A stretch of DNA of 64,000 bases from Corallium rubrum (taxonomy: Eukaryota > Cnidaria > Anthozoa > Scleralcyonacea > Coralliidae), in contig OZ035997.1 in NCBI GenBank assembly GCA_964035015.1, forward strand, positions 64,260,904 through 64,324,903, written 5' to 3'. The translations under genes were made by a program, and so were the position numbers. The notes beneath the pieces were generated by a model, which was not told the DNA's origin, searched no databases, and saw only the letters and a program-made list of their open reading frames with translations. Shown piece by piece: positions 10,101 through 19,086 of this stretch; the stretch's first letter is position 1, and each line of letters starts with the position of its first letter.

Positions 10101-10210
10101 GATTTTTCTCTGTTTTTCAGGCCAACGTGACTTAACCCTGGCAATATTTGGATTTCAACCGTGGCCGACGCTGTCCTAGAAGCTTGTTCAGTAAATACGT
10201 CTTATAGTAT

Positions 10211-11002
10211 ATGAGTCTGTTTTATGGTTACAACAGACTGGACACGGTAACTAAAAAACAACTCAGCGATAAGCTAAGAGAGGTCCTTAACACAAAGGTT
10301 CGTGACTATAAGGTCATCTTTGATCTGAACGTAACCAGATCCAGTAAGAACGCCGTCTCCAAACTCCCTCCTTTTGTTGATTACATAGAGGACAGAGACG
10401 GTGAGACCAACTCAGCCATGTTTTGGAGACCCCCTAGTATCAACCCACAGCTAAACACCACCGGTGATCACCACTTCCTTTACCCTGAGACAACGATAAG
10501 AACAGCCTTTCACGCTAACGTGCCCAGATTCATGTTCACTGATGTTTCAGTTTTCGTTGTGGTAAAGAGGACTAGTGTGAGATCGGCGTCGGGTACCTGG
10601 GAAACAATCGTTTCCAATGTCAATGTTAACGATGGCAGAAGCCTTGGGTTTAAAGCTGGGGTGAATAACAAACTGGGTTTCGGTGGGATGACACCGCCAA
10701 GGTTTCGTGAGTGTACAATTCCAGCGAAGTTCATCGGAAAAAAGGTTCTGGTATCTGCCCACTGGCTATCTGGGCTTAGAGTGTCACACGTCAGGATAAA
10801 TGGTGAGATACTGAGGGACTCATACTCTATGTGTGACATCGATCAGATAGGAGCATCTTATCTGAATGTGTTCGGGGTAAACAGCTTAAAAAGTTTTTAT
10901 TCAGACATCAGCTTCTACGGTATGAAGATCGTAGAGGGTCGTCTGGGGGAACCTGAGATCGGGAGAATTTGTAAAGAGACTATGGTTGAATATGGTCTGT
11001 AA
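10211..11002 (+). CDS. Polinton 263-aa protein with LamG/concanavalin-like fold
   Basis: The intact gene starts at ATG 10211, three bases after the native stop of the 475-aa gene, behind the box TTATAGTAT. The first 90 residues are charged. Residues 90-255 look like an all-beta lectin or laminin-G domain, with strand-like segments FTDVSVFVVVKRT, TWETIVSNV, SLGFKAGVNNKLGFGG, KKVLVSAHWLSG and SLKSFYSDISFYGMKIVEGRL. The last matches the usual end of such folds, where the strand describing the object is followed by a short helix. There is no signal peptide or membrane span. A carbohydrate- or receptor-binding fibre role is a reasonable inference for a virus-like element, but the fold call comes from pattern only. 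Confidence 0.55.
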   Translation: MSLFYGYNRLDTVTKKQLSDKLREVLNTKVRDYKVIFDLNVTRSSKNAVSKLPPFVDYIEDRDGETNSAMFWRPPSINPQLNTTGDHHFLYPETTIRTAFHANVPRFMFTDVSVFVVVKRTSVRSASGTWETIVSNVNVNDGRSLGFKAGVNNKLGFGGMTPPRFRECTIPAKFIGKKVLVSAHWLSGLRVSHVRINGEILRDSYSMCDIDQIGASYLNVFGVNSLKSFYSDISFYGMKIVEGRLGEPEIGRICKETMVEYGL

Positions 11003-11007
11003 TTAGA

Positions 11008-11520
11008 ATGAAGAAAAAGAGGAAAAGCATTATCAGCTTCAACCACATTGGTAAAAACCTCCAATCGGCTGAAGTGGACAAACTAACCCGACTCTATTCG
11101 TATTACCACAGGTTAGTGACTTGTTACAAGTGGAAACACACCCGACTGAAGAGACTGAAGATAATCCTTGAGACGGTCTCTATTGGGTTGACTGTGGTTG
11201 GGGGAATAGCTGGTGGTGTTACAGCTAACACACTGATCCTCGGAACCATAGCCGGTCCTGGCGTTCTGATTCAAGGGTATATGATCAAGTCGGGAATGCC
11301 TGGCAGACTGGAGAACTGTGAATTCGCTCATATCAACTATCACAAGGTTCTGACACAAATCAGAAGCTTCCTACGTGGGGTCTCCTACGACGAGAGTGTC
11401 TTCCTATCCGACGTTCGTGTACTCGACGACATTGTGACTGAGGTCTGTCCACATTTCGACAGTATGAGCACACGGTACCATAGGACTTATGACTCAGCTG
11501 AGCCTGCCGGGCCTGGCTAA
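11008..11520 (+). CDS. Polinton 170-aa membrane protein
   Basis: ATG 11008 lies five bases after the stop of the LamG-like gene, so the two are probably co-expressed. The N-terminus is very basic (MKKKRKS) and followed by helical, aromatic-rich sequence (RLYSYYHRLVTCYKWKHTRLKRLK). Two adjacent hydrophobic spans, ILETVSIGLTVVGGIAGGV and NTLILGTIAGPGVLIQGYM, form a hairpin at residues 52-95. The C-terminal 75 residues are soluble. This layout resembles SLATT-type two-span proteins, but I cannot assign it. Its last 160 bases overlap the tail of the opposite-strand kinase frame. Confidence 0.6.
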   Translation: MKKKRKSIISFNHIGKNLQSAEVDKLTRLYSYYHRLVTCYKWKHTRLKRLKIILETVSIGLTVVGGIAGGVTANTLILGTIAGPGVLIQGYMIKSGMPGRLENCEFAHINYHKVLTQIRSFLRGVSYDESVFLSDVRVLDDIVTEVCPHFDSMSTRYHRTYDSAEPAGPG

Positions 11521-12206
11521 CGGTTCTGACTATCTCTGGTATGCAGACGTCCCGGTCACCCACACGGGCCATCCAACCGTGAAATCCGCTAGGGATCCCA
11601 TGGAGGGTATTGACTACCTCAGACTCATCCGGACCGAAGTCTTCCCAGTCGAGACCAATCACCTTGGTCCCCTTGTTCCAAACCATTACAACCGTTTCTC
11701 CCATATACCTTTGTATCCACTCTAGGTAATCCTTAGTTACACCGGCTTCACATTCCCGACCTCTCCTGAGCATTCGGTCGCAGCAGGTGTCAACTGAGGC
11801 TTCTAGGAGTAGTAGGGCATCAGGGGTTGGGAGTAGATTGTTTAGTGAAGACCTGGGAATACTCAGAAAACTGTTTGTCGGTTATCCACCCATTACGCCA
11901 ACAGTTCTTAGTAAAAACCATACAGCTGTGATGTGTTCGCTCTACAATCACATTCTTCCCTTCGTTGATTAACTCCAGAGCCTCTAGGTAGACGCCGAGC
12001 CTTTCATTGAGGAACCAGGTCTCCATTTCGTACGCCCAGGTCTTAGGGTCGGCGTAAAACCTTTCGAGGTATGGATTGTCGTCAACTGGCTCCTCAGCAA
12101 GGTAATAACTATTTCTTACAGCGAATGGTATAGCGAACGTTGTCTTTCCCACACCGATGTTTCCGTCGAGGGTGATCAGCCGAGCACCGGGCTTTGGGTT
12201 GGTCAT
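11360..12206 (-). pseudogene. Deoxynucleoside kinase, broken by a frameshift
   Basis: I choose ATG 12204-12206 because TATA lies directly before it and the P-loop follows. Residues 10-19 hold the P-loop LDGNIGVGKT, then EEP and, later, IVERTHHS, which fits the DR[ST]/ER[ST] motif of the dNK family (dCK/dGK/TK2-like). The first frame stops at 11820. The second half continues in another frame with the LID-type arginine stretch RMLRRGRE and VTKDYLEWI, then WEDFG. An indel near 11848 separates the halves. The second frame runs on to 11360 and overlaps the end of the 170-aa gene, so its true end may also be altered. The enzyme would phosphorylate deoxynucleosides for element DNA synthesis. It is the only minus-strand gene inside the rightward cluster. 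Confidence 0.75.
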
Positions 12207-12251
12207 TATACCCCAGGTATACGGTATGATCCTAGACCTCCCGTATTTTAT

Positions 12252-12572
12252 ATGAAGATTCCAAAGAGACTTAGACGACCCATACTGATTATCTTCCACG
12301 CCCTCAGAAGAGCTATCAGGGTGATGAGACATTGTGTTAGGAGGAACCATAGGGGAGAGTACTACGTGACTGAATCTGTTGTTGTCTGGCCGACGGTCTC
12401 AGAGATTCCTACAGATGACCTCACAGACTTCCTACAAACAGCCTCAGAGATTCCTACAGATGACCTCACAGACTTCCTACAAACAACCTCAGAGATTCCT
12501 ACAGATGGTCTCACAGATTCCTCAGAGACGGCCTCAGAGATTCCCACAGATGACCTCACAGATGAAACATAG
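12252..12572 (+). CDS. Polinton 106-aa protein with 15-residue tandem repeats
   Basis: ATG 12252 follows the box TATTTTAT and faces away from the kinase start 45 bp away. Residues 1-35 are basic and hydrophobic (RPILIIFHALRRAIRV). From residue 50 there are four tandem copies of SEIPTDDLTDFLQTA or close variants; the underlying DNA unit is 45 bp, at about 12399-12560. The repeats are acidic and probably disordered. I know no homologue. The 45-bp array may vary in copy number between alleles. Confidence 0.5.
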   Translation: MKIPKRLRRPILIIFHALRRAIRVMRHCVRRNHRGEYYVTESVVVWPTVSEIPTDDLTDFLQTASEIPTDDLTDFLQTTSEIPTDGLTDSSETASEIPTDDLTDET

Positions 12573-12584
12573 ATTAGTGTATAG

Positions 12585-12977
12585 ATGGCTGACGAAACAT
12601 CTGAGAAAACCCCGGAAGTCCCTAAAACATCATCAGCGGTCAAGACGGAGAGAGTTAAGGATCCGAAACGGGTGGCTGCTGGTAAACGACTGGCTCAGAT
12701 ATCAAAGACAGCCAAGGAGAGGAAAGCCAGGGAGCGGTTGGCGGCTGAGATTGGTCCTGGGGTTGGTGGCCGGTCAGCCTATTACGGATATCTAATCGGA
12801 ACCGTTGGGTTGGTTATCGGTGGAGCCTCACTTTATTACACTATGAGGCAGGAGAGAAGGGAGGTTCAGAGGCTGAAAACCGCTGATGAGGAGAAGGTAA
12901 TGGAAGGAACTGTGGTAAAACCCGAACCACAGAACCCCGTTCGGACTTCCCCGGTTTTAGACACCTTCGACGAATGA
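12585..12977 (+). CDS. Polinton 130-aa basic single-span membrane protein
   Basis: ATG 12585 sits 12 bases past the stop of the repeat protein, after the box TTAGTGTATAG. Residues 1-65 are strongly basic and Lys/Arg/Ala-rich (KDPKRVAAGKRLAQISKTAKERKARERLAAE), suiting contact with DNA or acidic proteins. One hydrophobic span, GYLIGTVGLVIGGASLYY (about 70-87), is followed by a charged tail. I do not recognise a family. It belongs to a run of small membrane proteins (170, 130, 78 and 139 codons), which suggests a membrane step in the element life cycle. Confidence 0.55.
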   Translation: MADETSEKTPEVPKTSSAVKTERVKDPKRVAAGKRLAQISKTAKERKARERLAAEIGPGVGGRSAYYGYLIGTVGLVIGGASLYYTMRQERREVQRLKTADEEKVMEGTVVKPEPQNPVRTSPVLDTFDE

Positions 12978-12993
12978 AATATGTGTTAGTATA

Positions 12994-13230
12994 ATGTCAA
13001 CCACCGACCGAAAAGAACTGATGAACGAGCTCTACGACGCCCTCCTGATCACAAGCGGAGCTGTGGCGGTCTCCATGGTTTCGAAGAAGGTCCTGAGGGA
13101 ACCTTTGGGTACTCCTGAATCTGTAAAGGGTACCGTCAGGCTGGCTCTAGCCGTTGGAATCAGCACAGTTGGGATTAAGTATGCCCAATCGAAGGGGTAT
13201 TTACCGGTTGATCCGTTCAAAACAAAGTAA
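12994..13230 (+). CDS. Polinton 78-aa two-span membrane protein
   Basis: This small intact gene starts at ATG 12994 behind TTAGTATA, 16 bases after the previous stop. It has two mild hydrophobic spans (LLITSGAVAVSMVSK and LALAVGISTVGIKYAQ) joined by a short polar loop, and a lysine-rich end. No family is recognised. The box, spacing and codon pattern match its neighbours, which supports it as a real gene. Confidence 0.5.
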   Translation: MSTTDRKELMNELYDALLITSGAVAVSMVSKKVLREPLGTPESVKGTVRLALAVGISTVGIKYAQSKGYLPVDPFKTK

Positions 13231-13288
13231 ACACTCATGGGTTGGACTGACTCAGAGAGGTTAGGGAAAAGTTGGGACCGGAAGTTAA

Positions 13289-13930
13289 ATGAATTGTGGG
13301 ATCTGTGGAAAAAAATTTAGTTCTAAGGGAAATCTTACCCAACACGTCAGACAAATCCACAACAGGGAAAGAAATTACAGATGTGAGGACTGTGGGAGGA
13401 CGTTCACGAGGGGGAATGATATGAGAATACACCGTGGGAGAGTACACGGAGTACGTGGATTATATGGAGTACGCGAATCCGTCACAACATACACAAAGAC
13501 TGAAACAACTGAAATTAGGTACACAACCGAAACAAAAGTTGTCACCAAGAAAAGTCGTGGGTCTAAGGGGGAAAGAGACGTTGAGAATACCCTACGCGGT
13601 TACACGATCGGATACATTAGGGAGAAGACGTTTGATGGGTTAACCGGGTTGGGTGGTGGTCCCCTACGGTATGACTTCGCGGTACCTGTGGGTTGTGGTC
13701 TCCTACTGCTTGAGTACGACGGTAAACAACATTTCATACCCACCCGGTGGGGGAGTATGACCGCAGAAGAGGCTGAAAAATGTTTTGAGAAACTAAAACA
13801 AGACGACCAAATGAAAAACGACTACGCTAGGTTACACGGTTATCCCCTACTCAGGATCCCATACTATAGAAGTTATAAAATTTACGATATAGTCAGAAAA
13901 TTCCTGGTGGATAACGGACTGATTCACTGA
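13289..13930 (+). CDS. Two C2H2 zinc fingers fused to a PD-(D/E)XK nuclease
   Basis: Residues 1-55 hold two classic C2H2 fingers: CGICGKKFSSKGNLTQHVRQIH and a second beginning CEDCGRTFTRG and ending HRGRVH. A Thr/Lys-rich linker (about 60-90) follows. Residues 90-205 look like a restriction-type nuclease of the VSR/RecB-like class: Glu in GERDVENTL, the Asp of RYDFAVP, then LLLEYDGKQHF, whose E-x-D/x-K spacing fits the PD-(D/E)XK core, and a terminal strand LLRIPYY. It would bind DNA by the fingers and cut or nick it. The gene is intact and uses ATG 13289. This start is unusual here in lacking a clear TATA box right before it. Confidence 0.75.
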   Translation: MNCGICGKKFSSKGNLTQHVRQIHNRERNYRCEDCGRTFTRGNDMRIHRGRVHGVRGLYGVRESVTTYTKTETTEIRYTTETKVVTKKSRGSKGERDVENTLRGYTIGYIREKTFDGLTGLGGGPLRYDFAVPVGCGLLLLEYDGKQHFIPTRWGSMTAEEAEKCFEKLKQDDQMKNDYARLHGYPLLRIPYYRSYKIYDIVRKFLVDNGLIH

Positions 13931-13948
13931 ATATCCATTAGTTTATAT

Positions 13949-14368
13949 ATGGCTAGTGTGGTTGCTGGTGGACTGTTTAACGCCTTAGCCTTCGCGGGTG
14001 CCGGATTCCTGTTCTCAAAGTTAAATCATACCGGATATGAAGCTGAGATTAAGAGACACAACCACGCCCTTGAGCAGCTGGCCAGGGCAAAGGAGAAATG
14101 GTATGAGAGTGAAGTGGATAAAAAGGATAGCAATCAGAGGTTGAGACAGGAGCTGTCTGATGCCAACGCTGACATCAACACAACGAATCACGCTCTGGAT
14201 CTGCTGAAGGGTAGGTTATGACAGGCTGAGGTCGTTGGGTTGTCCCAACCAAAGCCTGAGTTGTCTGACTATTACAAACCATCGGGTGAGATGAAAGAGT
14301 ATCAGACCCTGTTTATCGGGTCTGTTGGTTTGGTTGGTGGGTATCTGATGTCTAGGTTTGTTTCGTAG
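13949..14368 (+). pseudogene. Polinton membrane/coiled-coil protein with in-frame TGA
   Basis: ATG 13949 follows ATTAGTTTATAT. The frame codes an N-terminal hydrophobic span (VVAGGLFNALAFAGAGFLF), then a charged coiled coil (EIKRHNHALEQLARAKEKW to about residue 90). A TGA at 14219-14221 ends the open frame, but the same frame goes on for 48 more codons to TAG at 14366-14368. That extension includes a second hydrophobic span (TLFIGSVGLVGGYLM). The two-span layout of the full frame looks natural, so the TGA is probably a nonsense mutation. Function unknown. Confidence 0.6.
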
Positions 14369-14802
14369 GGCTTAGGAGGTTCTGAAGACTTGTTATAATG
14401 TCTGTTTCCTGGTCGGACTTACCGGAAGGGCTTAAGGATTTATCGTCCTTAAGCGTTGGGTGGGTTTGTAAGCAGATGGGGATTGAGTTAACACCCCCGA
14501 CTCGGGATCCACCCAGACTTAGTACGAAGTTGTGGTGTGAGGATTGTTCCAGATTCCGTGTGAAGGTGAGAACTGAGATGTATTCCTGTCCAGGATGTGG
14601 TGACACAGAATATGGATATGTTGTTGGGAGATATCGGGCGGCTGTTGGTCGTAGAAGTGAGCATTCGAGCAATCATTGGATGAGGAAGAGACTCACCAGA
14701 GTCGTCAGGGATACAGCCGTTGATATTGTCTTATCCGACTTTTCCAAGGTTCTCCAAGTGATGAGAAGTAAGGGTCTGATAAGAGGTCGTAACCCAGCTA
14801 GC

Positions 14803-14950
14803 ACACAACGTAATCCCAACGTTCGCAAAAGGTTGTGGTTTGGTTAGGTTGGACCGAACGTTCTGACAACGTAATCGCAACGTTCGCAAAAGGTTGTGGT
14901 TTGGTTAGGTTGGACCAAACGTTCTGACAACGTAATCGCAACATTGTTTT
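14803..14950. repeat. Tandem subterminal repeat, unit about 75 bp
   Basis: Two near-perfect copies carry ACGTTCGCAAAAGGTTGTGG, GGTTAGGTTGGACC and CGTTCTGACAACGTAATC in the same order, and a third begins. They lie just inside the left end of the 5.9-kb element and could be transposase-binding arrays. Confidence 0.7.
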
Positions 14951-16691
14951 TCTCAGACGGAGATATATTAAATTACAAATAGGTGTTATAAACCATGAGT
15001 AAACGTTGTAGAAACGTTGGAATGCAACGTACTTCAGAGACGTTCATATAACGTCTCATGGACGTTGCGTATATTAGTAATAAAATGTTTGTATATTTAG
15101 ATCAAAGATCTGTCTAATACAACTGCATGGTATTTCAAATATAGTAAGGTATGATATTCTGCCGAAACAGAGAACGTAGGTCGACAGTATATCAAACCTT
15201 ACTATATTTCGATTGTTGTTTCAACAGTACACTGCCTGGTATTTGGATTTTTTAAGCAAAACGACAGAGTTTTTATAATAGCGAACGTTGTTGTATAAAC
15301 GTTTGGGAAACGTTCGAACGTAACGTTGCTCAAATACGTTCTGAAAACGTTCTCGCTACGTTGTGACCTTGTGTCTGTGACGTAATTTACGTCACGTTCC
15401 GGATATGGCCTTCGTCGTCTCTGCCTTCGTGTTGGTGGGATACAACGATTCAAGCGCAAGTCTGTTTCGCGATTCTTCTGTCTTCAATCCGTTATTCATT
15501 CTTGTTTATTAAAGCCATCATCGTTTGCAAAGTAAGTAAACACCTTATCAGTTATGTATACAATATTTTTCAGCGATTCTTCTCGTGTTAAATCACTAGT
15601 AAACACAGTTAACTGAACCTGTTTACAATTGACGTTTACAATTGACATGCTTACGTGTATTTTCAAAATGACTTCTGAATGTTCGCGGTAACGCGTTACC
15701 TATCCTATTGCATATGAATGAAATAGCGCAAAGCTACGAATGCGTTTATACTTATACTTCTGCTTATACTGCGCTGCAATTACATGTATTAACACATTTT
15801 GCGAAAGCATGGCAAGAAGTGACAGATGTGAGATGAATATTTACATATTCAAGATGGTCTCCATGCTGCCCAAAATGTCATTGAAATTGCCGGCTGTATT
15901 CTTTATGAAATGAAACTCTACGTCGCTCTTGTGTCGAGTCAAATATAATTATTTAGCTTTAGGTTTAAAACCATCACAACATATACAGTATAAACACAAT
16001 GACAAGTCACAAGTCTAAGTCAAACTTGGTTCAAGTCTATGAGAGCATCATGGATTATCTAACACAGGTGCGGCGTGGATTCATACGCTGGTGTTAATAA
16101 TCGAGTAAAATTAAATAAGTTGACCAGTCATATAAACATGTGTAGCAAGTTCTATTGATTGGCACCACATTTTGGTCTTATTGGCTTGATGTATTTCGTA
16201 TAAGCTAATCAATCACATAAACCAATTCCATCACAGATCTGACCAAAAATGACTAAGATGCATCACAAGTGTGGCAAGTCTTCATTCATTAGATCTGAGA
16301 TGGATTTGGTTTATGTGATTGATTATAACTTTATATTATTAAGAACATCAAGCCAACTAAATCAAATGCTGCCAATCAATACAACTCGCCACATGGTGTA
16401 TCACTGGTCAATTTGACTTGAGCAAAAACCATCCTATAAATCCACGCTGTATAAATCCACGATCTTGTGCTAAATAATCTACGAAGCTCTTATATATTTG
16501 AAGCAACATGAGCCCCCACGATGAGCTTTAAGCTCTTGGGGTTAATGTATTAATAAAATATTGTTTAAATAAAAAAAATAAAAAAAGTTGGCCTTAGATT
16601 TAACATTGTCTTCATAAGTTGGACTTGTGATGAATTTATATATGGCTTTTTTTTATATAAGGGTATTGCTGGGTGCCACAAGAGGAGTGAG
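14951..16691. other. Non-coding left part of the 5.9-kb element, possible first exon
   Basis: No gene is supported. AACGTT motifs continue to about 15365. At 15440-15530 a pyrimidine-rich stretch ends in a good donor (TTTGCAAAGTAAGT), which could be an untranslated first exon for the DUF4806-like gene. Imperfect inverted sequences around ATTTGGTTTATGTGATTGAT and AATCAATCACATAAACCAAT (about 16205-16330) form a MITE-like palindrome. Confidence 0.4.
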
Positions 16692-17605
16692 TTGGTGGCA
16701 ATGATATATTAGAGGATGTGTTACCAAAACCAGCAGATTGCCTTGAAGATTTACACATAATATGTGATCGCCTGGAGGAGGAAAATTTCAAAAAGAAAAT
16801 GGTAGTTGCATTATTTGTTGTGTTTGTTGAACCCCACTTGTAATGTAACCTTTCAAGATTGAGAAGCCATTGACTACTTATTTGACACTGTTAACTCTGG
16901 TACAATTATTATACAATACTGATACAATCTTGACTGTGATTGGCTAAAAACCTACAGATAATTCTTGGCACCTACAAAGTATCAAAAAATGTCTGTACAG
17001 TAGCTATGATGAGCTGGCCAGCAGTTTGAACAAAAGAAAAACATGGTGGGTGTCTTTAGGGGCAAAGATCAGAAGCGGATTAATCCGGTGGATTTGGCAC
17101 ATTTTGTTGATGGCAAAACCACAAAGAAAACCTAGTGAGCTACAGAACACATACAGTTGTTAGATTTTAAAGCAGTATTTGAAAGAGAAAATTGTATTTG
17201 AAAGAGAAAAAATTAAGCGAACCTCAAACTGAACTGGTATGAATTTACTATTTTTATCTACCTTTGTATAAAACGTTCTAAAGGCTTCTACATTTGTAAT
17301 TGTATAATAAAACAATTATTGAATTCGGTTTTCGCATGATACAGTAAAAACCCACCAACAAGAACCTACATTTTACAATGTAGCCTGGGATAGGTTCTTA
17401 TATATTCTTAACACAAGCTACAGTAAAATCCCACTGACAATAACCTACTACCATTAAGAACCTCAGGTTGAAATTAAGAATATATATTCTTAATTTCATG
17501 TTATATATATTCTTAATTGGTGAAACACATCTAGATTGTCCCAAGCTACACTGATGAGCTGTAGTACAGCGAAACACGTGTCTGTAGATTGAACTATAAA
17601 TATGT

Positions 17606-17712
17606 AATGTTTACAACATGAGCGGCCGTGTTGTTTTGAATATACAATCACGAGCCGAAGGTGAGTGATTGTATATTCAATACAACAAGGACGCGAGTGT
17701 TGTAAACAACTT
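17606..17712. repeat. Near-perfect palindrome, about 107 bp
   Basis: GTTTACAACA...ATATACAATCAC on the left is mirrored by GTGATTGTATAT...TGTTGTAAAC on the right around a short GC-rich centre. It looks like a small fold-back MITE. Confidence 0.7.
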
Positions 17713-17752
17713 GTGAAATGAATAAATAGTAAAAATCCCTTTGGGATATTGA

Positions 17753-17828
17753 GATGCTAATTAGTTACAAGCACTAGTGGTTGTATCAGAAGAGTATACA
17801 CCCACTAGTGGTTGTAACTAATTAGCAT
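17753..17828. repeat. Palindrome with ACTAGTGG arms, about 76 bp
   Basis: GATGCTAATTAGTTACAA and CACTAGTGGTTGTA are mirrored by CCACTAGTGGTTGTAACTAA and TTAGCATC around TCAGAAGAGTATA. It is a second fold-back unit close to the previous one. Confidence 0.7.
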
Positions 17829-17927
17829 CATTGGTTTTAGTTTGTATGGGGTTTACAGGGGTATACATGTGATGTAATTTCTGAAATTGGACTGGCTGCA
17901 AAACTCATTGAATTAGTAATGAATTTC

Positions 17928-18001
<74 letters not shown>

Positions 18002-18777
18002 TCTCAATCTCAACCTGAGGTTCTTAATAGTGGTTGGTTCTTGTTAGCGGGTTTTTACTGTTCTGAACACTATATATTATGTATTAGTAATTTTTGATTT
18101 TTTTTTTCACGTCAGCTAACTGTCCACATTGTTTTGCAGGTAAATTTCTTAGCGGCTCTGTGTCGGCACAGTGTTGCTGACAGTGCCAGGCGAATACTTT
18201 CTAAACTTGGGACAAACAAGCTTTGGTCTCTCTATAGTTTCAAAGGGAAAAAGGGAAAACTCCCATTCAAAGATCTTGTTATCTGCAAAGTAGTTATCAG
18301 TAAGTAGTATTCAAGTACACATCCAATTTTGTTTATGTGTAGTATTAATATAGCTGTATTTATTACTGTCTTGTTTATAAAGATAACCTTTGTATCTTTT
18401 AAATAGAGGCATGCTTAAGGGTTCACAAGAAAGCTAGCGAAGCCAATGTTGAGGAACAGATAGCCGAAGTCCTCAAACATGCACCGCATAGAACTGGAGG
18501 CACAAAATTTAAGGTAAAGTGTTATTATATCATTTATATGTACTGTATGTGTATACATGTATGTATGTGTGACGAATAAATTTAATGATGGTGTGTGTCA
18601 GTTTTGATGATTTTGTGTGCCTTTTTGGCTGCCAAAATTAGGTATATTAGCAATTTAAAATTTAATTAATTTAAAATGTAATTTCTGAAAAACAGTTGAC
18701 TCCTAAAGTGATATCTATAATATCCAACATCTACTAAAGTACTAAAGTTAAAATTATATATATATATATATATATAT

Positions 18778-19055
18778 TACCAGGGTTAAGTCACGTTGGC
18801 CTGAAAAACAGAGAAAAATCTTCTCGACGTTTCGAGCGAAGGCCCTTCATCAGGAGAAATTAGTAAACAACTCACATGTGGTCATGCGTATTTATAGCAG
18901 AGCTACAATGGGAATCACGTGAACACATGTAAGCCAATAAAAACAAAGTAAACAAATAAACGTCGAGAAGATTTTTCTCTGTTTTTCAGGCCAACATGAC
19001 TTAACCCTGGTAATATTTGTATTTCAACCGTGGCCGACGCTGTCCTAGAAGCTTT

Positions 19056-19056
<1 letters not shown>
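18778..19056. mobile_element. Penelope-like element relic: two inverted terminal pieces
   Basis: The first 180 bases match the left end of the element at 6477 (CAGGGTTAAGTCACG onward). They join directly to an inverted piece ending CCGTGGCCGACGCTGTCC, as at 10160. No coding sequence remains. It sits in a (TA)n tract present on both sides. Confidence 0.85.
18821..18858 (-). ncRNA. Hammerhead ribozyme motif with canonical CTGATGA core
   Basis: This is the same 38-nt structure as in the larger Penelope-like copy, but core position 7 is T, giving the canonical CTGATGA. Stem I, stem II, GAAA and the GTC cleavage site are kept. Confidence 0.75.

Positions 19057-19086
<30 letters not shown>

Larger units (their letters stand above)
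6477..10184. mobile_element. Penelope-like retroelement with inverted partial copy, 13-bp TSD
   Basis: The 3.7-kb insertion is flanked by the 13-bp direct repeat TGTTCAGTAAATA at 6464-6476 and 10185-10197. It holds a leftward copy (6477 to about 8745) and a head-to-head rightward copy (about 8757-10184). The outer 1.39 kb of each are near-identical inverted arms around a spacer of about 0.9 kb. The right arm has 39 more bases at its end. At the junction (8738-8775) the string GCTTAGGxACTGCATCAT is present twice. Such partial copies in inverted orientation are common in Penelope-like elements. Each arm carries a hammerhead ribozyme motif. The element sits in the last codons of the 475-aa Polinton gene. 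Confidence 0.9.
17342..18060. mobile_element. Pogo/Tigger-like MITE containing palindromes
   Basis: The ends are CAGTAAAAACCCACCAACAA (17342) and its near-perfect inverse ending at 18060. TA precedes the left end and TT follows the right, so the TA duplication is eroded. CAGT ends with TA targets are typical of pogo-like elements. Inside are two shorter palindromes (17606-17712, 17753-17828) and a (TA)n tract (about 17935-17997). It lies in an intron of the DUF4806-like gene. Confidence 0.6.
16692..18513 (+). pseudogene. DUF4806-like protein, three exons inside the TIR element
   Basis: Three short open stretches can be joined in phase with consensus splice sites: about 16692-16800 (ending ENFKKKM, donor GTAGTT), 18140-18299 (acceptor TTTTGCAG, donor GTAAGT) and 18407-18513 (acceptor AAATAG, donor GTAAAG). 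The product reads DCLEDLHIICDRLEEE, FLAALCRHSVADSARRILS, LWSLYSFKGKKGKLPF, then EEQIAEVLKHAPHRTGG. Block order and the final H-R-T-G-G resemble DUF4806, a domain of unknown function seen in cnidarian and other invertebrate repeats. No start and no final exon were found, and an in-frame TGA lies just upstream of the first stretch, so it is a fragment or its ends are spliced elsewhere. Confidence 0.5.
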
